From Gordonia malaquae NBRC 108250 (lineage in GTDB: Bacteria > Actinomycetota > Actinomycetes > Mycobacteriales > Mycobacteriaceae): 64,000 nt of DNA. Below the pieces are notes generated by a model. The model had not been told where the DNA came from, made no database searches, and saw nothing but the letters and a program-made list of their open reading frames with translations. Position numbers and translations under genes: made by a program. The stretch is taken from assembly GCF_000344135.1 (NCBI RefSeq), contig NZ_BAOP01000003.1:230049-294048 (forward strand). The letters run 5' to 3'. Position 1 is the first letter of the stretch; each line of letters begins with the position of its first letter. This document shows positions 28,311 through 37,690 of this stretch, in pieces.

Positions 28311-29678
28311 TCACACGTGGGCCGGGTCGCCGGTCTCCTCCGCGGCGTCGTCGGTCGTCGACGCGTATTCGGCTGACACGCTCCGATACACGGGTGTCGC
28401 GAAGGCGATCGCCGCGGCGAGGACCGTGATCGCGCCTGCGATCAGGAAGACCAGGGCGATGCCTCGCCCCGGCCCGGTGCCGAGCAACGGCGCGAGGGCG
28501 GCGGCGCCGTCGCCCTCGGCCCACGGGATCACGACGGCTTCGGCGATCGGTGCGATCAGGAACGCCGTCACCGGGGCGGCCGCGGCCTCGAAGGCGCCTG
28601 CGAACCCGAACACGCGTCCCTGCTGCTGCAACGGGACCACCCGCTGGATCACCGTCTGTTCGGCCGCCTCGACTGCGGGCATCGTCGCCATGAAGAACCA
28701 GGCGGCGATGATGCAGAGAACTGGAGACGCCCGGAACGAGATGGCCGCGCCGATCACTCCGGTGATCATGACGGCGATCAGCATCGTCCGCATCGGGTTG
28801 GCGCCAAGACCGAAGCGTCCGATGAGTGCGCCGCCGACCATGAACCCGGTGGCGCTGATCGCGAACACCACACCCCACATCTGCACGGAGAAGAGTTCGA
28901 GTCCGTACGGATCGAACAACGCCATGTGGACACCGCCCACGAAGTTGTTGAACGTCGAGAAGATGATCAACGCGAAAAGGCCCGGGACAGCGTGCACCGC
29001 GCGCAGAGAGCCGCGCAGATCGTACGCACCGGCAGCGTCGGAGGCGACGACGTGCTCCTCCTCGGGCATCGTCAGGAACAGCAGATGGACATACCCGACC
29101 GCGACGAACACGATCGAGATGACGACCGTCGGTCCCATGCCGAGGAAACCGACTGCCAGACCCGAGAACACACTGGTCACCATGAACGAGAGGCCCTGAA
29201 CAGTCCCGACCCAGCCGTTCGCCTTATCGCGGCGGTCGGCGTCGACGAGGATGGTGACCGTCGTCGACAACGCCACCGATCTCATGTTCTCGATCACCGC
29301 GCCGACCAGCACGAGAATCGCGAAGACCCACAGCCACGGCGAGGTGAGTGACACATCCGTCGAGTCGGGCATCGCCACGTACGCGAGCCCGGCGAGCAGA
29401 AACATCACCAAAGTGAACAGCGCCGACACGCGCATCACGATCAGCTTTCGGAAACGATCCACGATCGTGCCGAACCCGATGCTCGCCATCGCGATGATCA
29501 ACATGTACCCGCCGCCGATCACACCGGTGGCGATCACGTTGCGGGTCTCGAGGTACATCCAGAACGTCAACGCGAACCACAGGAAGCTCGTGGTCACATT
29601 GGCGATCGCCGTGTTCAGCAGAATGTTCGCAAACGTCCGATCGCGCTCTTTCACCGAGCGTACGACTGAATTACTCAT
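28311..29678 (-). CDS. MFS transporter
   Basis: The 455-residue protein has about 12 hydrophobic helices and the loop 2-3 motif region GFGTIVDRFRKLIVMR, typical of the major facilitator superfamily (DHA3-like). It is cationic on the cytoplasmic loops. The substrate is unknown; a drug or metabolite exporter is most likely. It stands alone, with no regulator next to it. Confidence 0.85.
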   Translation of the reverse strand: MSNSVVRSVKERDRTFANILLNTAIANVTTSFLWFALTFWMYLETRNVIATGVIGGGYMLIIAMASIGFGTIVDRFRKLIVMRVSALFTLVMFLLAGLAYVAMPDSTDVSLTSPWLWVFAILVLVGAVIENMRSVALSTTVTILVDADRRDKANGWVGTVQGLSFMVTSVFSGLAVGFLGMGPTVVISIVFVAVGYVHLLFLTMPEEEHVVASDAAGAYDLRGSLRAVHAVPGLFALIIFSTFNNFVGGVHMALFDPYGLELFSVQMWGVVFAISATGFMVGGALIGRFGLGANPMRTMLIAVMITGVIGAAISFRASPVLCIIAAWFFMATMPAVEAAEQTVIQRVVPLQQQGRVFGFAGAFEAAAAPVTAFLIAPIAEAVVIPWAEGDGAAALAPLLGTGPGRGIALVFLIAGAITVLAAAIAFATPVYRSVSAEYASTTDDAAEETGDPAHV

Positions 29679-29746
29679 AGCTGCTCCAGGCTAGTAGCCG
29701 ACGTATCCGCCGACCAACCGAATTTCGACAGCCCGGCCTCAGAGCG

Positions 29747-30094
29747 TCAGCCGTGTTCGGCGACGCAGAACTCGTTGCCCTCCGGGTCGGCGAGGGTGGT
29801 CCAGGTGAAGCCGGGCATCGACCGCTCCCCGACGACAGTCGCGCCCGCCGACACGAGTCCGGCGACAGCAGCGGCCATGTCGTCGACCCCGAAGTCGAGG
29901 TGCAGACGATTTCCGCCTGCCGGGGCGTCCACCTTCTGGAACGCAAGGCCCGGACGGCCCTCGCCGAGCGAGACGAAGACGAACCAGCCGTCGTTCTCGT
30001 CGACGATTCGACCGTCGAACGCGCTCGCCCACCACTGCGCGAGACCGAGTGCGTCCGTTGTGTTGAACGTGATGTTGAGGAGAGAGTTCTTCAT
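29747..30094 (-). CDS. VOC family (glyoxalase-fold) protein
   Basis: The 115-residue protein has two beta-alpha-beta-beta-beta modules of the vicinal-oxygen-chelate fold: NITFNTTDALGLAQWWASAFDG and LHLDFGVDDMAAAVAGLVSAGATVV, ending LADPEGNEFCVAEHG. Metal ligands would be one His of LHLDF and the Glu of NEFC. The substrate is unknown. The ATG at 30094 gives the usual MKNSLLNITF start; an upstream in-frame start would add 10 residues. Confidence 0.85.
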   Translation of the reverse strand: MKNSLLNITFNTTDALGLAQWWASAFDGRIVDENDGWFVFVSLGEGRPGLAFQKVDAPAGGNRLHLDFGVDDMAAAVAGLVSAGATVVGERSMPGFTWTTLADPEGNEFCVAEHG

Positions 30095-30132
30095 GGTCCG
30101 GACACTACCGCCGGGGTCCGACAATCCGTCCC

Positions 30133-32532
30133 TCAGCGACCGAATCCCGCGTCCCGCAGTGCCTGTGCCATCGAACCGCTCGCATCACGCTGACCGCCGC
30201 CGCGCTGACCGCCGTTCCGCTGACCTCCGCCCTTCTGAGCGCCGCCGTTCCGCTGACCACGATTCTGTCCGCCGCGACCGGCCCCGGGATTGTTCTGCTC
30301 ACCGCGTGGCCGGCCTCCGCGGCCGTCAGCTCGGGCTCCCTTGTCGCCCGGCTCGTCGTTGAGACGCAACGACAGCCCGATGCGCTGCCGATCGACGTCG
30401 ACCTCCATGACCTTCACACGGACCACCTGGCCGGACCGGACCACATCGTGCGGATCGGAGACGAACTTGTCCGACATCGCCGACACGTGGACCAGGCCGT
30501 CCTGGTGAACGCCGACGTCGATGAACGCACCGAATGCGGCGACGTTGGTGACGACACCCTCCAGGACCATGCCGGGCCGCAGATCCGACACCTTCTCCAC
30601 TCCGCTGGCGAACGTCGCGGTCTCGAAGGCCGGGCGCGGGTCACGACCGGGCTTCTCCAGTTCCGCGATGATGTCGGTGACGGTCGGGACGCCGAACCGC
30701 TCGTCGGCGAACGACTCCGGCTTGAGGGCGCGCAGCGTGCGGGTGTCGCCGATGATCTCGTCGAGCGGACGACCGGCCCCGTCGAGGATCTTGTGGACCA
30801 CCGGGTACGACTCCGGGTGCACGCCGGACGCGTCGAGCGGATCGACGCCGCCGCGGATGCGAAGGAAGCCTGCGCACTGCTCGAACGCCTTCGGCCCGAG
30901 GCGCGGAACGTCGAGCAGCGACTTCCGGCTCGCGAATGCACCCACCTGATCACGATGGGCGACGATCGCGGTCGCCAGACCCGGCGTGACACCCGACACC
31001 CGCGCGAGGAGCGGCGCCGAGGCGGTGTTCAGGTCGACTCCGACCGCGTTCACCGCGTCTTCGACGACAGCGTCCAGGCTCCGAGCGAGCGTGGCCGGTG
31101 CGACATCGTGCTGGTACTGACCGACGCCGATGGATTTGGGATCGATCTTCACCAGTTCGGCGAGCGGGTCCTGCAGGCGCCGAGCGATCGAGACAGCCCC
31201 TCGAATCGAGACATCCAGCTGTGGCAGTTCCTGCGACGCATACTCCGACGCCGAGTACACCGACGCGCCTGCCTCGCTGACCACGGCTTTCGCGGGCGCC
31301 TTGCCGCCGCCCGCGGTGATCTCGGCGATGAGTTCGGCGGCGAGGGCGTCGGTCTCGCGCGACGCGGTGCCGTTGCCGATGGCGATCAGTTCGACGTCGT
31401 GCCGGAGGACGAGCGCCGCGAGTTCGGCCTTCGCTCGGTCCCACTGTTTCTGCGGCTGGTGCGGAAACACCGCCGTGGTGTCCACGACCTTGCCGGTGGC
31501 GTCGACGACGGCGACCTTGACTCCGGTGCGGAAGCCCGGGTCGAGGCCGAGTGTTGCGCGGGTGCCCGCGGGCGCGGCGAGCAGCAGGTCCTTCAGATTG
31601 GTCGCGAAGACCGCAACGGCCTCCTCCTCTGCGCGCTGTCGCAGCCGCATGCGGGCTTCGATGGTCGCGGTGATCATCAGCTTGGTGCGCCACGCCCACC
31701 GCACGGTGCCCGCAAGCCAGGTGGTGGCTCCGCCGGGCGTCGAGAGGTCGACGCCGAGTGTCTGTGCGACGAGGGCCTGGTAGGCCTCGTCCTCGCCGCC
31801 GTCGAACGTCAACGACAGCGCCTCCTCCTTCTCACCGCGCAGCATGGCGAGCACTCGGTGCGACGGCATGTCGTCGAGTGATTCGGAGAAGTCGAAGTAG
31901 TCGCGGAACTTCTGCGCGGCGGGGGTCGCTTCTGCACCCGTGCGGACCTCGGTTCGCAGGCGGCCCTCCGACCAGAATCGCGTGCGGACGGCGCCGACGA
32001 GTTCGGCGTCCTCGGACGCTCGCTCGATGAGGATGTGCCGCGCACCGTCGAGTGCTGCCGCGACATCGGCGACGTCGTCGGTGAGGTACGCCGCGGCCGC
32101 CTCATCCGGAATGAGCGAAGGATCGGCCAGCAGTGCGTCGGCGAGCGGTTCGAGCCCCGCCTCACGGGCGATCTGCGCCTTGGTCCGGCGCTTCTGCTTG
32201 TAGGGCAGATAGATGTCCTCGACACGCGCCTTCGTGTCGGCGGCGAGCAGTTGTGCTCGAAGCACGTCGGTCATCTTGCCCTGCTCCTCGATCGAGGCTA
32301 TGACGGCAGAGCGCCGTTCATCCAGTTCACGCAGGTAACGGAGACGTTCGTCGAGCAGTCGGAGCTGCGCGTCGTCCAGGCTCCCGGTCACTTCCTTGCG
32401 GTAGCGGGCGATGAAGGGAACGGTCGAACCATCGTCCAACAACGCGACGGCGGCGGCCACGCGCCCCTCGGCTACGCCGAGCTCACGGGCGATTCGGGCG
32501 TTCACGGACTCGACGGGCACAGTGTTGCTCAC
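30133..32532 (-). CDS. tex: Tex family S1 RNA-binding protein
   Basis: The 799-residue protein has all Tex parts in order: N-terminal helical region, YqgF/RNase H-like domain (LGLDPGFRTGVKVAVVD), helix-hairpin-helix repeats (SGVTPGLATAIVAHRDQVGAF), and an S1 domain (VLEGVVTNVAAFGAFIDVGVHQDGLVHVS) near residue 660-720. Tex binds RNA and the transcription machinery and affects transcription and stress responses. The C-terminal tail, about 70 residues, is Gly/Arg/Gln-rich (GGRGGQNRGQRNGG and similar), like an RGG box. The start is a GTG. Confidence 0.94.
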   Translation of the reverse strand: MSNTVPVESVNARIARELGVAEGRVAAAVALLDDGSTVPFIARYRKEVTGSLDDAQLRLLDERLRYLRELDERRSAVIASIEEQGKMTDVLRAQLLAADTKARVEDIYLPYKQKRRTKAQIAREAGLEPLADALLADPSLIPDEAAAAYLTDDVADVAAALDGARHILIERASEDAELVGAVRTRFWSEGRLRTEVRTGAEATPAAQKFRDYFDFSESLDDMPSHRVLAMLRGEKEEALSLTFDGGEDEAYQALVAQTLGVDLSTPGGATTWLAGTVRWAWRTKLMITATIEARMRLRQRAEEEAVAVFATNLKDLLLAAPAGTRATLGLDPGFRTGVKVAVVDATGKVVDTTAVFPHQPQKQWDRAKAELAALVLRHDVELIAIGNGTASRETDALAAELIAEITAGGGKAPAKAVVSEAGASVYSASEYASQELPQLDVSIRGAVSIARRLQDPLAELVKIDPKSIGVGQYQHDVAPATLARSLDAVVEDAVNAVGVDLNTASAPLLARVSGVTPGLATAIVAHRDQVGAFASRKSLLDVPRLGPKAFEQCAGFLRIRGGVDPLDASGVHPESYPVVHKILDGAGRPLDEIIGDTRTLRALKPESFADERFGVPTVTDIIAELEKPGRDPRPAFETATFASGVEKVSDLRPGMVLEGVVTNVAAFGAFIDVGVHQDGLVHVSAMSDKFVSDPHDVVRSGQVVRVKVMEVDVDRQRIGLSLRLNDEPGDKGARADGRGGRPRGEQNNPGAGRGGQNRGQRNGGAQKGGGQRNGGQRGGGQRDASGSMAQALRDAGFGR

Positions 32533-32597
32533 CCGGAGCAGGCTACCGAAGGCGTCCTCGACCCGGCGAACCCGCAGGAACCGTTAACGTGGGCGGC

Positions 32598-33785
32598 ATG
32601 TCGGAACTCCCACTCGAGGGCATCACCGTGGTCTCGCTGGAGCAAGCGGTCGCCGCTCCCCTCGCGACGCGTCATCTCGCCGACCTGGGCGCCCGCGTGA
32701 TCAAGATCGAACGTGTCGGTGAGGGCGACTTCGCACGCAACTACGACACGGCTGTCGACGGCCTGGCGAGTCACTTCGTGTGGCTCAATCGAGGCAAGGA
32801 GTCGATCGCCGTCGACCTCAAGTCGGACGCGGGTCTGGCGATCGCCCGGGAACTCGTCGCCCGCGCCGATGTCTTCGTTCAGAACTCGGCGCCGGGAGCG
32901 GCGGCGCGGCTCGGCCTCGACCCCGCCGAGCTCGCGACTGCCGATCCCGCCCTGATCACCGCGAGCATCAGCGGATACGGCACATCAGGTCCGTACCGCG
33001 ACCGGAAGGCGTACGACCTGCTCATCCAAGCCGAGACCGGACTGGTGTCGCTGACCGGCAGTCCTGCCGAACCCGCGAAGACCGGGGTGCCCGCATCCGA
33101 CATCGCGGCGGGTCTCTACCTCGCGCAGTCGATTCTCGCCGCCTTGTTCCGGCGATCCAGAACCGGCCGAGGCGGTGTCGTCGACGTCTCGATGTTCGAC
33201 GCGACGGCCGAGTGGATCGGGCACCCGATGTACATCCAGATGCACACCGGACGACAGACGCAGCGGCACGGGCTGGGGCACGCGGCGATCGTCCCGTACG
33301 ACTCGTTCCCGACGGCGGACGGTCGACTCCTGATCGGGGTGCAGAACGATCGCGGATGGCAGACGTTGATGAACGGCGTGTTCGGCCGTCCCGACGTCGC
33401 TGATGATCCCCGCTTCGTCACCAACACCGACCGCGTGGCCCACCGAGTGGAGTGCGATTCCGCGGTGGCTGCCGAGACCATCCGCTTCGCGGGAGCCGAC
33501 CTCGCGGCGCGGCTCGAGGCCGCGGGCGTTCCGTCAGCCGTCGTCAATGATGTCGCCGGGCTGGTGAATCATCCGCAGCTCGCCGAACGCGACCGCTGGC
33601 GCACGATCGGCACTCCCGTCGGGGCGGTCCAAGCGCTGCTGCCTCCGATGGGCTTCGGCGACGTCGAACTCGCGATGGGCGACGTGCCCGCTCTCGGACA
33701 GCACACGCGCGCACTGCTCCACGAACTCGGCTATCCCGCCGCGCTGTCCGCGGAGTGGATCTCCTCCGGCGTCGTCGGCGTCTGA
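32598..33785 (+). CDS. CaiB/BaiF family CoA transferase
   Basis: The 395-residue protein is a type III CoA transferase: LEGITVVSLEQAVAAPLATRHLADLGARVIKIE at the N-terminus and FVWLNRGKESIAVDLKS. The catalytic aspartate is expected in VFVQNSAPGAAARLGLD/ASISGYG, the family's D169 region (SxxGxG). It moves CoA between an acyl-CoA and a carboxylic acid. TAACGT (32585-32590) is 7 bases before the ATG, which favours this leaderless start over a GTG at 32589. Its last 55 bases overlap the converging MFS gene. Confidence 0.87.
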   Translation: MSELPLEGITVVSLEQAVAAPLATRHLADLGARVIKIERVGEGDFARNYDTAVDGLASHFVWLNRGKESIAVDLKSDAGLAIARELVARADVFVQNSAPGAAARLGLDPAELATADPALITASISGYGTSGPYRDRKAYDLLIQAETGLVSLTGSPAEPAKTGVPASDIAAGLYLAQSILAALFRRSRTGRGGVVDVSMFDATAEWIGHPMYIQMHTGRQTQRHGLGHAAIVPYDSFPTADGRLLIGVQNDRGWQTLMNGVFGRPDVADDPRFVTNTDRVAHRVECDSAVAAETIRFAGADLAARLEAAGVPSAVVNDVAGLVNHPQLAERDRWRTIGTPVGAVQALLPPMGFGDVELAMGDVPALGQHTRALLHELGYPAALSAEWISSGVVGV

Positions 33786-34990
33786 TCGGCTCTCGCCGCC
33801 GGGCCGAACCGCCGAACCAGAACGACGACGGCGACGATCATGCTCGCCTGGACCAACGCGCCGCCGATCAGGGGCGCACGGGGGCCGAGCCATTCAGCGA
33901 GGAGCCCGAGGAGTGGCGAACCGATCGGCGTACCGCCCATCAGGACCGTTATGTAGAGGGCCATCACCCGACCCCGGACCTGCGGGTCGACGCTCGTCTG
34001 CACGTACATGTTGGTGGACGTGAGCGTGATCAATGCGGACAAGCCGACGAGCGGCAGGCTGATCGCGTACAGGAGGTACGTGGGCGCAGCCCCCGACAGT
34101 CCGATGAGCAGCGCGAACACCAGCGACGAGATCACGACGAACTTCAGACTCGGCGCGGCCTTCCGACGGGCCGCGAGCAACGCGCCGAGCAGCGATCCGA
34201 TGCCGAGGACGGAACCGAGCACTCCATAGGTCTGGGCTCCAAGCCCGAACTCGTTGCGGACCATCAGGGCGTTGGTCATCTGAAAGTTCATGCCGAAGGT
34301 GCCGACCGCAAAACCGACCCCCAACGCGATCAGCAGGTCGGCACGTCGGGCGACGTATCTGAAGCCCTCCCGGACCTGGCCTTTCGCTCGTGGAATGGGT
34401 TCACTTCGGACAAGTTTCGATTCATCGAGGACCACAAGCGCCAGCAGGAACGCGATGTAGCTGACGCCGTTGGTGAGGATCGCCCACCCGCTGCCGAAGG
34501 CTGCGATGACGAGTCCGGCGATCCCCGGTCCGATGAGGCGCGCCGCGTTGAACGCGGAACTGTTGAGGCCGATCGCGTTGGTGAGCCGGTCCGCGCCTAC
34601 CATCTCGGAGACGAACGCCTGCCGCGCCGGGACGTCGAGCGCAGAGCCGATGCCGAACACGAACGCCAACACGTACACGTGCACGGTGGTCGCGTCCCCG
34701 GCGACGGCGAGCGCCCCCAGGATCAGGGCGGAGACCGCCATCCACGACTGGGTGGCCATGAGCAGCCTGCGCTTGTCGAAGCGGTCGGCGAGGAGACCTC
34801 CGACGGGCGACAGCAGCAGAGCCGGCAGGAACTGCAGCGCAGTCGTGATGCCGACAGCGACCGCCGAGCCGTTCGAGAGTTGAAGGACCAGCCAGTCCTG
34901 CGCGACGCGCTGGACCCACGTCCCGATGTTCGACACGAACGCTCCGCTGACATAGGTCCGGAAATTGGGTACGGAGAGGGAGGCGAACAT
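33731..34990 (-). CDS. MFS transporter (EntS/TMEM-like MFS_3)
   Basis: The 419-residue protein has the MFS_3 layout: FASLSVPNFRTYVSGAFVSNIGTWVQRVAQDWLVL, GGLLADRFDKRRLLMATQS (loop 2-3 motif), and AFVSEMVGADRLTNAIGLNS. Homologs export siderophores or drugs. I use the ATG at 34990 because GGGAG is 8 bases upstream; the GTG at 35011 would add 7 residues. Its 3' end overlaps the CaiB gene by 55 bases on the opposite strand. Confidence 0.87.
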   Translation of the reverse strand: MFASLSVPNFRTYVSGAFVSNIGTWVQRVAQDWLVLQLSNGSAVAVGITTALQFLPALLLSPVGGLLADRFDKRRLLMATQSWMAVSALILGALAVAGDATTVHVYVLAFVFGIGSALDVPARQAFVSEMVGADRLTNAIGLNSSAFNAARLIGPGIAGLVIAAFGSGWAILTNGVSYIAFLLALVVLDESKLVRSEPIPRAKGQVREGFRYVARRADLLIALGVGFAVGTFGMNFQMTNALMVRNEFGLGAQTYGVLGSVLGIGSLLGALLAARRKAAPSLKFVVISSLVFALLIGLSGAAPTYLLYAISLPLVGLSALITLTSTNMYVQTSVDPQVRGRVMALYITVLMGGTPIGSPLLGLLAEWLGPRAPLIGGALVQASMIVAVVVLVRRFGPAARADQTPTTPEEIHSADSAAG

Positions 34991-35048
34991 CGTCGAACTC
35001 CCGCGTCTCACGCCTGCACTCTCCTCATGGTCCGAGTTGGTGCAACCT

Positions 35049-35077
35049 CGCCCGCGGGCAATCTATTCCCGCGGGCG
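35049..35077. promoter_or_regulatory. Perfect 10-base hairpin/dyad between MFS and alcohol dehydrogenase genes
   Basis: CGCCCGCGGG (35049-35058), a 9-base AT-rich spacer, and CCCGCGGGCG (35068-35077) form a perfect inverted repeat in the 118-base divergent promoter region. It lacks a following T-run for either direction, so a regulator site or an mRNA leader hairpin is more likely than a terminator. Confidence 0.45.
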
Positions 35078-35108
35078 GCAAGCCCGCGATGTCACTAGGC
35101 TGGAGTCC

Positions 35109-36128
35109 ATGCGCGGAGTGATCATGAATGCCCCCGGCCAGGTGTCCGTCGTCGACCGACCCGATCCGGTGATCGTCGAACCGACGGACGCGATCATCAA
35201 AGTCGCGGCGACCTGCATCTGCGGTTCAGACCTGTGGCCGTATCGCGGCGCCAACGACGTGCACGACGCACCGATGGGCCACGAGTACGTCGGCTACGTC
35301 GAAGAGGTCGGCTCGGCGGTCACCACGGTGAAACCGGGCGACTTCGTGGTCGGCTCCTTCATGGCGTCGGACAACACGTGCGAGATCTGTCAGGCCGGCT
35401 ATCAGTCCAGGTGCGTGCAGGTCCACGGTATGGGCGGCATCGGGACACAGTCCGAGTACGCGCGGATCCCGCTCGCCGACGGCACGCTCGTGGCCACCGC
35501 CGAGGCCCCGGACACCGACCTCATCCCCGCGTATCTCGCAGCGTCCGACGTGCTGGGCACCGGATGGTTCGCGGCAGTGGCGGCCGGCGTGAGACCAGGT
35601 TCGACCGTGGCCGTGGTCGGCGACGGCGCCGTCGGCCTGCTCGGTGTGCTCGCAGCGCGGGAGCTCGGCGCGGAGCGGATCATCGCCATGAGCCGCCACG
35701 CCGATCGTCAGGAGCTCGCTCGCCAGTTCGGCGCGACAGACATCGTCGCCGAGCGAGGGCGCGACGGAGTCTCGGCGATCAAGGAACTCACCAACGGGCT
35801 CGGTGCGCACTCGGTGATCGAGGCGGTCGGCACGCAGGAGTCGATGATGCAGGCGATCCGATCGACCCGACCCGGCGGCCACGTCGGCTACGTCGGCGTC
35901 TCCCACGGCGTGGAGCTGCCCGGAGACAAACTGTTCTACTCCACTGTTCATCTGCACGGCGGCCCGGCTCCGGTCCGCCGTTTCCTGCCCGACCTGCTGG
36001 ACCGCATCGCACGACGCACCATCGATCCGGGCAAGGTGTTCGACCTGACGCTTCCGCTGGAGCAGGCGGCCGAAGGTTACCGTGCGATGGATCAGCGAAC
36101 CGCGATCAAGGTGCTTCTCGAGCCCTGA
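35109..36128 (+). CDS. Zinc-dependent alcohol dehydrogenase family protein
   Basis: The 339-residue medium-chain dehydrogenase has the catalytic zinc ligands (CGSD and GHEYVGYV), the structural zinc loop (DNTCEICQAGYQSRC is short and partly degenerate: C-x2-C then C), and the Rossmann GDGAVGLLGVLAA for NAD(P). The substrate is unknown; it resembles the S-(hydroxymethyl)-type or threonine dehydrogenase-like branch. The start was chosen to fit the family's usual MRG opening. It ends 23 bases inside the converging ABC gene. Confidence 0.87.
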   Translation: MRGVIMNAPGQVSVVDRPDPVIVEPTDAIIKVAATCICGSDLWPYRGANDVHDAPMGHEYVGYVEEVGSAVTTVKPGDFVVGSFMASDNTCEICQAGYQSRCVQVHGMGGIGTQSEYARIPLADGTLVATAEAPDTDLIPAYLAASDVLGTGWFAAVAAGVRPGSTVAVVGDGAVGLLGVLAARELGAERIIAMSRHADRQELARQFGATDIVAERGRDGVSAIKELTNGLGAHSVIEAVGTQESMMQAIRSTRPGGHVGYVGVSHGVELPGDKLFYSTVHLHGGPAPVRRFLPDLLDRIARRTIDPGKVFDLTLPLEQAAEGYRAMDQRTAIKVLLEP

Positions 36129-36930
36129 CTGCACGCGCGGACCAGCGGCCTGCGTCGTGGCCGACCGTGATCGGATGCTCGAACGCCCGGCTGATGATCT
36201 CACTGGTCACGACGTCGTTCACGCTGCCGGAGGCCACCTGAGCGCCGTGCGCGATCACCAGCGCATGGCTCGTCGACTCGGGCAGCTCCTCCAGATGATG
36301 GGTCACCAGGATCGACGCGACGTTCGGCGCTGTGACAGCCAATCCGTCGATCGTCTCGAGCAGTTGTTCGCGCGCGGCGACGTCCAGCCCGGTCGTGGGC
36401 TCATCCAGCAGCAGCAGCTCCGGATCGCTTGCGAGCGCACGCGCCACCAGCGCTCTGCCGCGTTCGCCCTGCGACATCGTCGGCCACGTGCTCGTGCGCC
36501 GATCACCGAGTCCGACGTCATCGATCAGCGCGTGAGCGTGGTCGATCTGCTCGGCGGTGGGCGTCCATCGCATCGGCGTGTCGATGGTTCCGGTGATCCC
36601 CGTGAGCACCACGTCGACGACACTCAACGGCGAACGCAACGAATGACGCGGGTTCACGTGGCCGATGTGTCGGCGGAGTTCCTGCATGTCGACGCGACCC
36701 AGGCGCTTGCCGAGGACATCGACAGTCCCGGTCGTCGGGTGGGTCTGCGCTGCGCAGAACCCGACGATCGTGGTCTTGCCCGCACCGTTCGGACCGAGCA
36801 GCGCCCAATGCTCCCCCGCACGGACCGTCAGGTCGATGCCGTGCAGGATCTCCCTGCCGTCCCGGCGGAACGTGACCTGGGAGAGCACGAGAACGTCGTC
36901 TGCCTTCGTGTCGGGGACTGCTGAGGTCAT
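36106..36930 (-). CDS. Orphan ABC transporter ATP-binding protein
   Basis: The 274-residue ATPase has Walker A GPNGAGKT (46-53), signature MSQGERGR, Walker B LLLLDEPTTGLD and switch THHLEEL. No permease or binding protein is adjacent. The pattern resembles YlmA/ModF-type soluble ATPases. The start overlaps the gntR stop (ATGA), so it is cotranslated with the FadR-type regulator. Its role is unknown. Confidence 0.85.
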   Translation of the reverse strand: MTSAVPDTKADDVLVLSQVTFRRDGREILHGIDLTVRAGEHWALLGPNGAGKTTIVGFCAAQTHPTTGTVDVLGKRLGRVDMQELRRHIGHVNPRHSLRSPLSVVDVVLTGITGTIDTPMRWTPTAEQIDHAHALIDDVGLGDRRTSTWPTMSQGERGRALVARALASDPELLLLDEPTTGLDVAAREQLLETIDGLAVTAPNVASILVTHHLEELPESTSHALVIAHGAQVASGSVNDVVTSEIISRAFEHPITVGHDAGRWSARAVRAREAP

Positions 36931-37598
36931 GACAGGGCCTCCTTCAAGGCGGTCAGGTGGTCTCGGCTGGCGCGGGCGGCGTCGTGGCCCCGACGGTCGG
37001 CGACGGCGTCGGCGAGGTCGGAGTGCGCGGCATGGTCGGCGTCCGAGCCGAAGCGGCCCACCATCGCCAGCATGTCGATCATCGCCTCCCTCATGCGGGG
37101 CGTCGACAGGTCGTACAAGTCGGTCAAGACGGGGTTCCCGGCTGCCACGACGACGGCACGGTGGAATGCCAGATCGGCGTCGACATGCGCGGCAGCGTCG
37201 TGAACGGCGACGGCGCGCGCAGCAAGGGCTCTGCGGATCTCCCTCATCTGCGCCGGAGTACGGCGTTCCGCTGCGAGCGCGGCCGCCTCCGCCTCGATCG
37301 CGACACGCGCTTCGATCACCGCGACGATCGACGCGCGGCGCATGACCTCAGCTCGGTCCTCGGCAGCGTCGAGTGCCGCAACAAACACTCCGGAGCCCTG
37401 CCTGCTGATGAGGACACCTCGGCCGGCCAGTTGCCTGATCGCCTCTCGGACCGTGGATCGCCCGACTCCCAGTTGACCCGCGAGAGTGTTTTCACCAGGG
37501 AGTTTCGCTCCGAGTGCCCACTCCCCACCACGGACTCGATCCAGGAGAAGCGCGGCCGCCTGGTCGGCCAACGGCGTTCTCGTCACCCTTTGCGTCAC
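36927..37598 (-). CDS. FadR subfamily GntR transcriptional regulator
   Basis: The 223-residue protein has an N-terminal GntR winged HTH (LPGENTLAGQLGVGRSTVREAIRQLAGRGVL) and a C-terminal FCD effector domain with its ligand-binding residues (DLAFHRAV near 138-145, DHAAHSDL and ARASRDHL later). FCD regulators respond to carboxylic acids. The GTG start has GAGG about 8 bases ahead. It is divergent from the leuA paralog, and a perfect GntR-type operator TTGTCTGACAA lies in the shared promoter region, so it probably controls leuA and itself; a leucine-pathway acid is the likely but unproven effector. Confidence 0.9.
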   Translation of the reverse strand: MTQRVTRTPLADQAAALLLDRVRGGEWALGAKLPGENTLAGQLGVGRSTVREAIRQLAGRGVLISRQGSGVFVAALDAAEDRAEVMRRASIVAVIEARVAIEAEAAALAAERRTPAQMREIRRALAARAVAVHDAAAHVDADLAFHRAVVVAAGNPVLTDLYDLSTPRMREAMIDMLAMVGRFGSDADHAAHSDLADAVADRRGHDAARASRDHLTALKEALS

Positions 37599-37612
37599 AA
37601 AAGCACCTCTAC

Positions 37613-37623
37613 TTGTCTGACAA
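37613..37623. promoter_or_regulatory. GntR/FadR-type operator in the gntR-leuA promoter region
   Basis: TTGTC-T-GACAA is a perfect 11-base palindrome with the GT-N3-AC core of FadR-type operators. It lies 15 bases from the gntR start codon and 8 bases upstream of the putative leuA -10 box (37631-37636), so a bound regulator would block RNA polymerase for leuA and could autoregulate gntR. Confidence 0.7.
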
Positions 37624-37630
37624 CTTCTGC

Positions 37631-37636
37631 TACATT
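37631..37636 (+). promoter_or_regulatory. -10 box of the leuA leader transcript
   Basis: TACATT fits TANNNT and is followed by 6 bases before the leader-peptide ATG at 37643, so the transcript would begin at or next to that ATG (leaderless). Confidence 0.6.
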
Positions 37637-37642
37637 CTAGCC

Positions 37643-37687
37643 ATGCGTTCGAGCCTTCTCCTCCTTCTCTGCCACGGCGAGTCCTGA
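37643..37687 (+). CDS. Leucine leader peptide upstream of leuA
   Basis: A 14-codon ORF encodes MRSSLLLLLCHGES with five consecutive Leu codons (CTT CTC CTC CTT CTC). The stop codon is 3 bases before the left arm of a perfect 11-base hairpin, and the leuA start lies 69 bases further. This is the classical layout of a leucine-sensing attenuator; leucine leader elements before leuA are described in actinobacteria. It is predicted to be leaderless. Its pyrimidine-rich tract is complementary in character to the purine-rich leuA ribosome-site region (GAGGAAG), so translational control is also possible. Confidence 0.8.
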   Translation: MRSSLLLLLCHGES

Positions 37688-37690
37688 TCC

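Noticed and set aside
36106..36930. Complete ABC transporter with the orphan ATPase
   Set aside because: No permease or binding protein gene lies in the surrounding 5 kb.
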